From contig OZ243959.1 of NCBI GenBank assembly GCA_965214525.1, positions 186,001 through 250,000 on the forward strand: a DNA stretch of 64,000 nt. Reading direction: 5' to 3'. The position numbers and the translations under genes are program-made. The notes beneath the pieces are model-generated. The model saw only the letters and a program-made list of their open reading frames with translations. It ran no database searches and had not been told where the DNA came from. This document shows, piece by piece, positions 51,908 through 58,912 of the stretch (within the stretch, counting starts at the first letter, position 1; each line of letters begins with the position of its first letter). The stretch is from Qipengyuania_B sp965214525 (lineage in GTDB: Bacteria > Pseudomonadota > Alphaproteobacteria > Sphingomonadales > Sphingomonadaceae).

Positions 51908-52397
51908 CGCTTCGTTCGCGATAAGGTCGTGCGGAAGTATAGGCGCAGCCGTTACGCACCTTGTCGCCAAGCTTCAGGGTGGCGGTGAAAGGATATGTGC
52001 GATCGCTCATTCCATCGCTGCATTCGCCTTGCGTAATCAGGATGTCGAATGTTCGATCGGAAAGCGACCCCGTGAAGGCCAGCCCGCTGTTTCCGGCGAA
52101 CCGCGAAACGGAGAAACTGGTGCCTTCAACATCCTCGGGATTGGAATAGGTCACGCTGGCGTTCGCTATCTCTGCGCGCCAGAACGGCTCTGTGCCGAGG
52201 GCGGATATCCGCTCTTCCTTCCCGATGTCGGAGAAGGCGGGGATGCCGGTTTCCGGCTGTCCTGAATTGCACGCGATGACGAGTTGGGCCGAGGCTAGGC
52301 AGAGGGCTGTTGCCCGGTATCGTCTGCCCGCATCTCCCGGCTTTCGTCCAGGAAATACCGCAAGGCCAGCAGGAACCATAAGTTGATACCGATCCAT
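51900..52397 (-). CDS. COG3650-like lipoprotein
   Basis: About 159-165 residues. A lipobox is visible (QLVIAC) after a hydrophobic stretch, and the mature part has SALGTEPFWRAEI and ITQGECSDGMSDRTYPFTAT with a Cys pair (GECSDG, NGCAY). This matches the uncharacterised COG3650 family of membrane-bound proteins. The start is ATG 52397 or 52379, both well inside the 3' end of the upstream membrane protein gene (overlap about 85-103 nt). No in-frame start codon exists nearer the signal peptide. Confidence 0.75.
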   Translation of the reverse strand: MDRYQLMVPAGLAVFPGRKPGDAGRRYRATALCLASAQLVIACNSGQPETGIPAFSDIGKEERISALGTEPFWRAEIANASVTYSNPEDVEGTSFSVSRFAGNSGLAFTGSLSDRTFDILITQGECSDGMSDRTYPFTATLKLGDKVRNGCAYTSARPYRERSAS

Positions 52398-53041
52398 TTA
52401 GCGCCGTCTTCGATAACCGATTGTGCCGCTGTGCTAAGTGCGAAAGGCAGCAGGTGCAACTGGAACAGCACGTCGATGGCAATCGACGCGCCAAGCATGG
52501 CAGAAGCGGACAAGGCGATGGCAAAATGCCTTTTGAAAAATTCGCGATAAACCCAGACATAGGCAATCACTATCAAGCCCAAACCGAGCAACGGTATCTC
52601 TTCGGGCAGGCCCAACTGATCGCTGAGATAATAATCGTGGGCCATGAAGGCATCGTCCAGCATCATAATCGTGGTGATCAGCGCCGAGGCGGCGGCGAAC
52701 AACGCAATCGGGCGGCCCCGCTTCAACAGATAAAGGGTGAACCAGGTGCCGGCAGCGAGGGCCCACACGATGATGCCGGCCGTCGAGACCAGGCCCACCA
52801 TCGGGCTGGTGCCGGAAACGGAAGCCGGATCGCTGAACATCTGTTTGAGTTCGACGCGGTCGGACGCGGCAATGATGATGACGCCAAGGAAAACGATCAC
52901 CACAGTGATCGCTACCGCAATGCTGACGATCCTTCTTCTGGATAGGGCGGATACCGGATGTCTTTGGGCCGAGGAATGAATTGCCGACGAGCTTTGCTGC
53001 TGTGACCGGCCCGGTTGGCTATCTGTAATGCTCGTCGCCAC
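52295..53041 (-). CDS. hypothetical polytopic membrane protein
   Basis: This 248-residue protein has a Ser/Gln-rich N terminus and six predicted membrane helices (about 37-58, 80-105, 110-125, 145-165, 175-195, 210-230). A conserved-looking MMLDDAFMAHDYYLSDQLGL segment lies between helices 3 and 4. I do not recognise the family. The start is probably GTG 53041. The COG3650-like gene overlaps its end. It is part of the region with stress functions. Confidence 0.7.
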   Translation of the reverse strand: MATSITDSQPGRSQQQSSSAIHSSAQRHPVSALSRRRIVSIAVAITVVIVFLGVIIIAASDRVELKQMFSDPASVSGTSPMVGLVSTAGIIVWALAAGTWFTLYLLKRGRPIALFAAASALITTIMMLDDAFMAHDYYLSDQLGLPEEIPLLGLGLIVIAYVWVYREFFKRHFAIALSASAMLGASIAIDVLFQLHLLPFALSTAAQSVIEDGAKWIGINLWFLLALRYFLDESREMRADDTGQQPSA

Positions 53042-53105
53042 GCAGGGCCCTCACCTGAAATAAAAATGTCACAATACCAATCAATGTTGGTTAATGTAGT
53101 TCCAT

Positions 53106-53138
53106 AAAAAAACGGGCTCCCTGGTCGGAAGCCCGTCT
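53106..53138 (-). terminator. terminator after the fasciclin gene
   Basis: ACGGGCTTCC (minus strand, from 53136) pairs with GGAGCCCGT with one mismatch, followed by a run of seven T residues (A at 53106-53112 on the plus strand). It is 27 nt past the stop codon. Confidence 0.85.
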
Positions 53139-53162
53139 GATGTCATTAATGCCGCAACGCGA

Positions 53163-53744
53163 TCAGCCAGGCATAAGTACGCTGTCGATCGTGTGGACGA
53201 TCCCATTCGATGCGTCGATATCGGTTCCGGTTATCGTGGCAGTCCCGCCGGCCGCATCAGTCAGCACAATGTTGCCGCCATCCATCCGCGCGGTCAGCGT
53301 GCCACCGCCAAGAGTGTTGATGGTGTACCCGTTGGCGCCGGCTTCGGTAACTGCTTGCGACAGGGTCGCCGCGTTCACTTCGCCATCGACGACATGGTAT
53401 TGGAGAATATTGCCCAATTGGTCGGTCTGCTCAGTGGTGAGATTTTCGAGCGTACCGTCCGGCAGTTTGTCGAACGCATCATTGGTTGGCGCGAACACCG
53501 TGTACGGTCCGCCGGTCGACAGGGTATCGCCGAGGTCTGCAGCAGTCACGGCCGTCACCAGTGTCGAAAGATTGGCATCGCCCTGTGCGACTTCGACGAG
53601 ATTACCCGGCGCCATATCGGCATTGGCCATCTGATCGGCAGCCATCGCATCGCCTTCTGCCGTCGCATCCGCGGTTTCGGTTTCGGCACAGGCCGCTAGT
53701 GACAAGGCTGCCGCAGACGCGAGGAGGATAGAGAATTTGCGCAT
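53163..53744 (-). CDS. fasciclin-domain lipoprotein
   Basis: This 193-residue protein has a lipobox (ALSLAAC), an Ala/Asp/Met linker (about 25-50) and one fasciclin (FAS1) domain. The domain has FAPTNDAFDKLPDGTLENL, LQYHVVDGEVNAATL and the closing GTDIDASNGIVHTIDSVLMP. FAS1 domains mediate adhesion or matrix contacts, and secreted single-FAS1 proteins are common in sphingomonads. ATG 53744 has AAAAGGA upstream. A terminator follows. Confidence 0.92.
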   Translation of the reverse strand: MRKFSILLASAAALSLAACAETETADATAEGDAMAADQMANADMAPGNLVEVAQGDANLSTLVTAVTAADLGDTLSTGGPYTVFAPTNDAFDKLPDGTLENLTTEQTDQLGNILQYHVVDGEVNAATLSQAVTEAGANGYTINTLGGGTLTARMDGGNIVLTDAAGGTATITGTDIDASNGIVHTIDSVLMPG

Positions 53745-53899
53745 TGTATTGGGTCCTTTTCTATTCATTTGTTAACCATACCATTCGCGGTGGTAATTTG
53801 TTCCGAAGATGGCAGGATTTAGGCAGGTGAACGCAACTGCTGCAGGAACGAAAGACCGCGCGGCTCGCTGATGACACGTACAGTAGAGGAAGCAAACCG

Positions 53900-54355
53900 A
53901 TGGCCGACAAGACCGTGCAGCAGCATATCGAGCACGTGGCCCAGGCCATGCGCGCAATCGATTTTGTGATGCTCAACACCCATACCAAGGATGGACAGAT
54001 CGGCGCCAGGCCGATGAGCAACAACCGGCAGGTAGAGTGGGATGGCGATAGCTACTATTTTACCTGGGAAGATTGCCTGATGGTCGAAGACATCAAGCGC
54101 AACGCCAAGGTCGGTCTGTCCCTTCAGGGGCAGGGAAGCGGCAACGGAGCACCCGGCACGTTCATCTCGGTCGAAGGTGACGCCGAGATCATCAGAGACA
54201 AGGCAAAGTTTCGCGAACATTGGGTGGACGAGTTGGAACGGTGGTTCAAGGGCGGGATCGATACAGAAGGGATGGTGCTGATCAAGGTCGTGGCCACACG
54301 TGCGGCCTACTGGGAAGGAGAAACCGAAGCCGATTTCGACTTGCCCAATGGCTGA
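53900..54355 (+). CDS. pyridoxamine 5'-phosphate oxidase-like general stress protein
   Basis: This 151-residue split-barrel flavin-type protein has AMRAIDFVMLNTHTKDGQIG, ARPMSNN and YYFTWEDCLMVEDIKRNAKV, with a C terminus LIKVVATRAAYWEGETEADF. It resembles general stress protein 26 and other PNPOx-like FMN-binding proteins rather than PdxH. Ribosome site GAGGAAG lies 6 nt before the ATG. It lies divergent from the fasciclin gene. Confidence 0.88.
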   Translation: MADKTVQQHIEHVAQAMRAIDFVMLNTHTKDGQIGARPMSNNRQVEWDGDSYYFTWEDCLMVEDIKRNAKVGLSLQGQGSGNGAPGTFISVEGDAEIIRDKAKFREHWVDELERWFKGGIDTEGMVLIKVVATRAAYWEGETEADFDLPNG

Positions 54356-54359
54356 AGGA

Positions 54360-54812
54360 TCAGCCGATTGCCAACAAGATCGTCGCCAGGCTAAGCCCAG
54401 CGGATAACGGCCACCGCAGCATAAGCCACCAGTGCGGCGCATGTTGTCCGGCCAGGCGATGGTCGACGATTGGGCTGGCAATCAAGGCGATCGCCAGGAC
54501 GATCAGCGATGGCCCGGGCCACTCCATGCCGAACACCCAGGGCAGGTACGTCGCGAAAGCGAGGAGGCTCGGCGACACGGCGGCGACCCAGATCCAGCGC
54601 GGCACGGTCCGGCCTGCACGCATCGCTGCAGCAGCAATGCCCCACCACATGCCGCCAAGGAAGCTCAGTATCAGCGCGGCGTAACCCCATCCGATAGCCA
54701 GCGCGGCATACCGCCATTCCGCAGGACCAAGCCAGAGCGCCCAAGCGCACAGCCATTGCGGCACCAGTCCGGCAAGGCCCAGGTACCGGGGAAAGGCGGG
54801 GATGTTTCTCAT
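54360..54812 (-). CDS. DUF3429 membrane protein
   Basis: This 150-residue protein has five membrane helices and the DUF3429 pattern (GLAGLVPQWLCAWALWLG, ALAIGWGYAALILSFLGGM, WWGIAAAAMRAGRT). The function is unknown; genes of this family often neighbour cold-shock or stress genes. Its end is 4 nt from the end of the convergent PNPOx-like gene. Confidence 0.85.
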   Translation of the reverse strand: MRNIPAFPRYLGLAGLVPQWLCAWALWLGPAEWRYAALAIGWGYAALILSFLGGMWWGIAAAAMRAGRTVPRWIWVAAVSPSLLAFATYLPWVFGMEWPGPSLIVLAIALIASPIVDHRLAGQHAPHWWLMLRWPLSAGLSLATILLAIG

Positions 54813-54872
54813 AATCGCCAGGTCAGCGCATCATGCTGCGTTGCAAACAAGTGCACGGATTTACCGGCGGGC

Positions 54873-55082
54873 TCAGGCCGCGGCATCTTCCTCGCGTTTG
54901 GCGGCTTTCGATCGCTCCACCCGCACGCGCTCGTCGGCGATCTTGCGGGCCTGTTCGGCAAGGCCGCGCCAGGTCTTTTCCGAACGAAGGGCGCGATCTC
55001 GTACGTTCGAAAGCACTGCATCCTTGGCTTCGGCAGCGGATTCGTTGGCCCGCGCATCGTAGAATTCGAAGGTTTGACTCAT
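54873..55082 (-). CDS. conserved small helical protein
   Basis: This 69-residue protein is highly charged and helical: FYDARANESAAEAKDAVLSN, then VRDRALRSEKTWRGLAEQAR. I do not recognise a named family, though short proteins of this type are widespread in sphingomonads. Its size and heptad-like pattern suggest a coiled-coil or phasin-like partner. ATG 55082 has GGGAAG 4 nt upstream. It lies just after the cold-shock gene, beyond a large hairpin (55116-55154). Confidence 0.65.
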   Translation of the reverse strand: MSQTFEFYDARANESAAEAKDAVLSNVRDRALRSEKTWRGLAEQARKIADERVRVERSKAAKREEDAAA

Positions 55083-55115
55083 GATCTTCCCACTTTGCAG
55101 AACAGTCCGAAGGCG

Positions 55116-55154
55116 GGGTTGCGTATCGGTCACTTGAAATCCGATACGCAACCC
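55116..55154. repeat. perfect 14-bp inverted repeat between the cold-shock and small helical genes
   Basis: GGGTTGCGTATCGG (55116-55129) pairs perfectly with CCGATACGCAACCC (55141-55154), loop 11 nt. No T-run follows on either strand. It could be a processing or partial termination hairpin at the end of csp, or an operator for the small gene downstream. Confidence 0.7.
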
Positions 55155-55168
55155 GCTCGTCTGCCGCG

Positions 55169-55381
55169 TCAGTCGGCGGGAGTGAGATTGACGGCGCTTT
55201 CCTTGCCGTTGCGTCCGCGCTCGACTTCGTAACTCAGCCGCTGTTCCTTATCCAGCGATTGCATGCCCGCCGCCTGGACGGCAGTGATGTGCACGAAGCT
55301 GTCGGCCGAACCATCATCGGGCTGGATGAAGCCATACCCCTTGTCGGCGTTGAAGAATTTCACGGTGCCTGTCTTGGCCAT
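55169..55381 (-). CDS. cold-shock protein
   Basis: This 70-residue CspA-type protein has the RNP motifs KGYGFIQPDD and DSFVHITAVQ in a single cold-shock domain. It binds single-stranded RNA/DNA and acts as an RNA chaperone. Ribosome site AAAGGAA precedes ATG 55381 by 6 nt. The 263-bp upstream gap has no gene and could give a long structured leader, as is usual for csp mRNAs. Confidence 0.95.
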   Translation of the reverse strand: MAKTGTVKFFNADKGYGFIQPDDGSADSFVHITAVQAAGMQSLDKEQRLSYEVERGRNGKESAVNLTPAD

Positions 55382-55644
55382 GATACGTGTTCCTTTCGAA
55401 GAACCATTGTGTACGCCCGCGGAAATGCGAGGCGGGTAGTCGCGTCAAATCGTCATCGGAAAGGAAGTCGTCGTCTGCGTTGCGCCCTTCTCGATGATCC
55501 ATCATCGCGTGACAGGGCGGTCGTCAAAATCCGAAGTCCGTCGCAAATCTCGACGTCAGCGGGGGGCGTGTAGCATACACCGCGCGATCCGCCTAACGCT
55601 TCCTTGCTACGAGCCCGGGCCGGCTGCGATAGCGGATAGCCCGG

Positions 55645-56208
55645 TCATGCGGGTCGCTCGTAGGTTGCGCTCAACACTGCCGCACCGATGACATGCCCTT
55701 CCATCGCATCCATCAGCGCGTCGCGCCCGCTGCCGGCGGCGATGTCCAACTGTTTACCGAGCGCGAACAATTGAAACACGTAATCATGCGGTCCGTGTCC
55801 CGTCGGCGGGTCGGGGGGAAGCCATTGCGATTGCTGGTACGAGTTGCGGCCCATGCGCGGTGCATCGGCTCCGGCGGCAAGTTCGGCCGCTTGGGCCGCG
55901 AAGTTCCAGGCTAGAAGGTGGACGAAAGGCTGCGGGCTTGGCGCATCGGGATCCTCGACGATCAGCGCCAGGCTGCGCGTGCCCGCGGGCGGCGCGGTCC
56001 AGGCGAGCGGCGGCGAGGTCGGCGCATCCGCATCGGCGGTGAAGCGCGAATCGAGCGATGCGCCATGCGCGATGGCGGGGCTGGTAAGGGCAAATCCATC
56101 CGCTCCCGGCACCACTTCGCGCGCCAGCCTCACCACGGCGAGTTTGCTATGACCCGCGCGAACGTTGCGCATGACATGGCCCAGCCATTGGGGAACATGT
56201 TCCAGCAT
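55645..56208 (-). CDS. YbhB/YbcL family PEBP protein, second copy
   Basis: This 187-residue PEBP-fold protein has GFALTSPAIAHGASLDSRFT, PPLAWTAPPAGTRSLALIVE, FVHLLAWNFAA, MGRNSYQQSQWLPPDPPTG and GPHDYVFQLFALGK. It is diverged from the copy at 49287-49886. The start is ATG 56208 behind AAGGAT. A close match to the EcfG promoter (56240-56263) lies just upstream, giving a leader of roughly 25 nt and implying general stress control. Confidence 0.92.
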   Translation of the reverse strand: MLEHVPQWLGHVMRNVRAGHSKLAVVRLAREVVPGADGFALTSPAIAHGASLDSRFTADADAPTSPPLAWTAPPAGTRSLALIVEDPDAPSPQPFVHLLAWNFAAQAAELAAGADAPRMGRNSYQQSQWLPPDPPTGHGPHDYVFQLFALGKQLDIAAGSGRDALMDAMEGHVIGAAVLSATYERPA

Positions 56209-56239
56209 TGCGATATCCTTACATTGTTGCGTTCTTCAA

Positions 56240-56263
56240 AACCGCGTTGGTTCCACAGGTTCC
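56240..56263 (-). promoter_or_regulatory. EcfG-type promoter of the second PEBP gene
   Basis: On the minus strand GGAAC (56263-56259), 16-nt spacer, GTT (56242-56240). The distance to the ATG at 56208 is 31 nt. Confidence 0.6.
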
Positions 56264-56273
56264 CCGGAATGCC

Positions 56274-56299
56274 GGAACTTCGCCGGGCGGCGATCCGTT
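56274..56299 (+). promoter_or_regulatory. EcfG-type promoter of the DUF892 gene
   Basis: On the plus strand GGAAC (56274-56278), then CGTT with 17-nt spacing (56296-56299). It lies about 50 nt upstream of the DUF892 start and back to back with the PEBP promoter. Confidence 0.5.
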
Positions 56300-56349
56300 T
56301 GCCGCTTGATGAGACAACAGGATAAGCAGATGGCAGAGGCGAGAACGTC

Positions 56350-56838
56350 TTGGCTCAGATAGACACCCCGCGCGGACTGCTGGCGATGGCCTTGCGCGAT
56401 TTGCTCGATGCCGAGTCAGCGCTGATGGAGCGGCTCCCCGTTGTCCTCTCCCATGCGAATGACAGGGCGTTCCAGGCTTTTATCGCGGCGGATCGGTATC
56501 GCAGCATGGAGCAGCGTGACCGGCTGGAGGCGTTGCTCCGCTCGCTGGGTGCCAAATTGAAAACCGAGCCGTGCGTGTGGATGCGCCCCGTGCTCGACGA
56601 TGCGGACAATGACGCGGCGACCATCGCTGCAGGGCAGTGGCGCGACGTCGCGCTTGTCGGAGCATTGCGCAAAGGCAAGCAATCCGAGCGGGTCAGCTAC
56701 GAGACGGCGCTGGCTCTTGCCGAACATCTCGGGCTGAACGACACGGCCGCGGTTTTGCGCACCATCCGCGACGAGGAGGCGGCGGCCGACGAGACGCTGG
56801 CGGGCCTGTTGCGCGCCCTGTCCACCCGAGTGTCCTAG
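56350..56838 (+). CDS. DUF892 (YciF-like ferritin-like) protein
   Basis: This 162-residue four-helix protein of the YciE/YciF family has RGLLAMALRDLLDAESALME, QGDR-like spacing of acidic residues and IRDEEAAADETLAGLLRALS. The family is ferritin-like and strongly stress-induced in enterobacteria; metal binding is only partly conserved here. The start is probably TTG 56350; ATG 56386 would remove the first helix. It is convergent with the next gene, overlapping by 4 nt. Confidence 0.78.
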   Translation: MAQIDTPRGLLAMALRDLLDAESALMERLPVVLSHANDRAFQAFIAADRYRSMEQRDRLEALLRSLGAKLKTEPCVWMRPVLDDADNDAATIAAGQWRDVALVGALRKGKQSERVSYETALALAEHLGLNDTAAVLRTIRDEEAAADETLAGLLRALSTRVS

Positions 56839-57164
56839 CCCGCATTCCCGTTCCCGCCGCCCGCCAGCCGTTTGTGCTCGTCCACGCTGCGGCGCATTTC
56901 CGTGGCCTGCAATTCGAGCGCCCTGCCGCTCAACCGTATCTCGCGGCTCTGCTGGAAGAAGCCGAGCACCAGCCACAAGAACGCCAGCGGGCTCGACACG
57001 CCGCCCAGAAAGTCGCCCAGCTCGTTGAGCTTCAGGTCCGCCGGGTTCTGACCCTGCCAATAGAGATAGACCACAAGACCCGCGATGTAGAGGACGGTCA
57101 GCACAAGCCCGATAGTGGTCAGCGGGGTGCGATTGTCGGTCGGCGTGATCGGGGGTGAGGACAT
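56835..57164 (-). CDS. hypothetical small membrane protein
   Basis: This 109-residue protein has two membrane helices (about 16-36 and 52-70) and a short coiled tail (SREIRLSGRALELQATEMRR). The tail resembles that found in phage/defence-associated putative phage abortive infection proteins, but the similarity is too short to name. The frame from ATG 57164 is well supported by codon use. Its end overlaps the convergent DUF892 gene by 4 nt. Confidence 0.65.
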   Translation of the reverse strand: MSSPPITPTDNRTPLTTIGLVLTVLYIAGLVVYLYWQGQNPADLKLNELGDFLGGVSSPLAFLWLVLGFFQQSREIRLSGRALELQATEMRRSVDEHKRLAGGGNGNAG

Positions 57165-57316
57165 CGATCCTGTCTAGAGCAACCTGCCGTCAAGGTCGAG
57201 AACACTGCCAAAGGCGACACCGTGTAAACTTCGGATCAGGGGATACCCCGATAAATCAATAGCTTGCGAGAAGGCGACGGTTGACACTGCGCGGGGAAAT
57301 ACCCTGGCGCATCAAA

Positions 57317-57862
57317 CTAGTCCTCCCAATGCGCATCTTCGTTGATGCTGTCGCTCCAGCGTTCCGGGCCATCCTCGACGCGCCCGGTCAGGCCGACGAC
57401 ATCGTCCGGCTCGTATCCGCCCGCATCGCGCAGCGACGAGGCCGGTTCCCGCAGGAAATGGTGCCGCATCGCCAGCAGGGCTACCGTCAGTCGCTCGTCG
57501 AAGCGGCGCGATGTGCCCACCAGCTCGCCCTTGTAATAATGCGGCACCTCGATGCCGTTCAGCGCGCGGTCCATCGCCGCCTCTGCCAGCGCGTCGAACG
57601 CACCTTGGAAAGCCGCGTCCCATGCCATGTCGAACGGTTCGCCTCGCAACCGCGCGCGCAGCTTGCAGGCCGACTGGCGGGTCATGCCGACAGACTTTGC
57701 CGCTGCCGATACGTCATGCGTGGACGCCAGGTTGCGCAGGAATGCTGCCTGCCGCTCGGCCGTCCAGCCATCCCGGCGCGCGGGCACCAGCGCGTTGGCG
57801 GGCGAGGCGGCGGCATTCGCCACGGGGACGGACTGTCGAGCGGTCTTGCGTTTCGTACTCAT
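57317..57862 (-). CDS. hypothetical HTH-like protein
   Basis: This 181-residue protein has a basic, disordered N terminus and a helix-turn-helix-like segment at about 45-75 (LASTHDVSAAAKSVGMTRQS, then ACKLRARLRG). The Ala-rich helix that follows includes WDAAFQGAFDALAEAAMDR. Such proteins are frequent hypotheticals in Erythrobacteraceae and resemble small DNA-binding or phage terminase-like proteins. The start is ATG 57862, the last in-frame start before the basic region. The 151-bp gap to the next gene and the 95-bp divergent region to DUF3253 carry no gene. Confidence 0.7.
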   Translation of the reverse strand: MSTKRKTARQSVPVANAAASPANALVPARRDGWTAERQAAFLRNLASTHDVSAAAKSVGMTRQSACKLRARLRGEPFDMAWDAAFQGAFDALAEAAMDRALNGIEVPHYYKGELVGTSRRFDERLTVALLAMRHHFLREPASSLRDAGGYEPDDVVGLTGRVEDGPERWSDSINEDAHWED

Positions 57863-57957
57863 CGCCCAAGGTAAGGCAGATTTGTGCGATGTAGGAAAAT
57901 GGTTTTGGCCGGAATAAACGCCAGGCATGCTTTCGCGCGACGTGCTAGGGCCGGGCC

Positions 57958-58218
57958 ATGACGCAGACCCTGGCCCAAGCGGCGATCCTCGCTCTGCTGG
58001 AACAGCGTGCGGCGCATACGACGATCTGCCCCTCCGAGGCTGCGCGCCGGGTGGCCGGTGATCGCGGCGACCCGGACGGTTGGCGCGGCGATATGCCCGC
58101 GGTGCACGCCGCGGCGAGAGAACTGGCGGGCGCGGGGCGGGTCAGGCTGACGCAGGGGGGCAGGCCGGTGGCGGACCCGATCGGAGCTTACCGGATCGCT
58201 CCACTCGGCGAGGGATAG
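57958..58218 (+). CDS. DUF3253 family protein
   Basis: This 86-residue DUF3253 protein has AILALLEQRAAHTTICPSEA, ARRVAG and WRGDMPAVHAAARELAGAGR, with a final GRPVADPIGAYRIAP. It looks like a winged helix and probably binds nucleic acid. It is divergent from the HTH-like gene by 95 bp. No gene is supported in the 223 bp that follow. Confidence 0.88.
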   Translation: MTQTLAQAAILALLEQRAAHTTICPSEAARRVAGDRGDPDGWRGDMPAVHAAARELAGAGRVRLTQGGRPVADPIGAYRIAPLGEG

Positions 58219-58441
58219 CGGCGAAGGGCAGCCGACGACGGCGCGGGGAGGGGCAGGTGGTCCAAGTCGCCGGCACTTAGGGTCGCTGGGACGGCAGTGC
58301 ATACCACATCGTCTGTTCGCTCGGACCGGGGGGAAGGCGTTGGAGAGCAACGATCTGATTGGGGGTGGCTGGAAGGCTGTGGAGCGGCAGCCGGAAGTGG
58401 GGCTGCGGGTCGAGGAATGGCCTTGAGGGGTGGCGAGAAGG

Positions 58442-58825
58442 TCAGCCCAGACGTCCCCGAAACCAGTCGGCCAGTTCTTCTTCCGACAATTCTCCAGCGG
58501 CGAGAGCGAGGATAGCGACCACCAGTTCGGCGTCAGTCGCGGTGAGCGCATGACCGTTTAGCGTCAGAAAGGTTTCCGCCACCACCGCCGCAGTTCGCTT
58601 GTTGCCATCCACGAACGGATGATTGCGAGCAATTCCGAAGGCGTAGGCCGCAGCCAATCGTGCGGCATCGGGTGTTTCGTAGAGCGCCAGATTGCGTGGA
58701 CGCGTCATGGCGCTTTCCAGCGCGCCCGCATCACGCACCCCGGTGCCGCCGCCATGCTCGGCCAACTGCTCGGCATGAGCGGCCATCGCCACCTCGGTGG
58801 CAACCCAGACCCAGTCGCGAGCCAC
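58442..58825 (-). CDS. Doc-type toxin (Fic fold, death on curing)
   Basis: This 127-residue Doc-family protein has the Fic-like active site NHPFVDGNKRTAAVVAETFL (HxFxxGNKR). Doc phosphorylates EF-Tu and arrests translation, normally held in check by the cognate antitoxin Phd. No phd-like gene is present: the upstream gene encodes a large repeat/membrane protein. The start is GTG 58825, 3 nt after a TAG left by the duplication at 58831-58912, with only a weak ribosome site. The product is complete, so it may be active and need another antidote. Confidence 0.92.
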   Translation of the reverse strand: MARDWVWVATEVAMAAHAEQLAEHGGGTGVRDAGALESAMTRPRNLALYETPDAARLAAAYAFGIARNHPFVDGNKRTAAVVAETFLTLNGHALTATDAELVVAILALAAGELSEEELADWFRGRLG

Positions 58826-58830
58826 ACCCT

Positions 58831-58912
58831 ACTTCGCGAGTTCGCGCAAAGCCTGCCTGCGCCGTGCCATCACTTCGCGAGTTCGCGCAAAGCCTGCCTG
58901 CGCCGTGCCATC
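58831..58912. repeat. 41-bp tandem duplication across the end of the repeat-protein gene
   Basis: Two identical 41-bp units (58831-58871, 58872-58912) plus the first 10 bp of a third (58913-58922). Each boundary carries CTCGCGAAGT on the minus strand, suggesting slippage between 10-bp repeats. The duplication moves the stop codon but leaves the encoded C terminus (RRRQALRELAK) unchanged. Confidence 0.95.
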
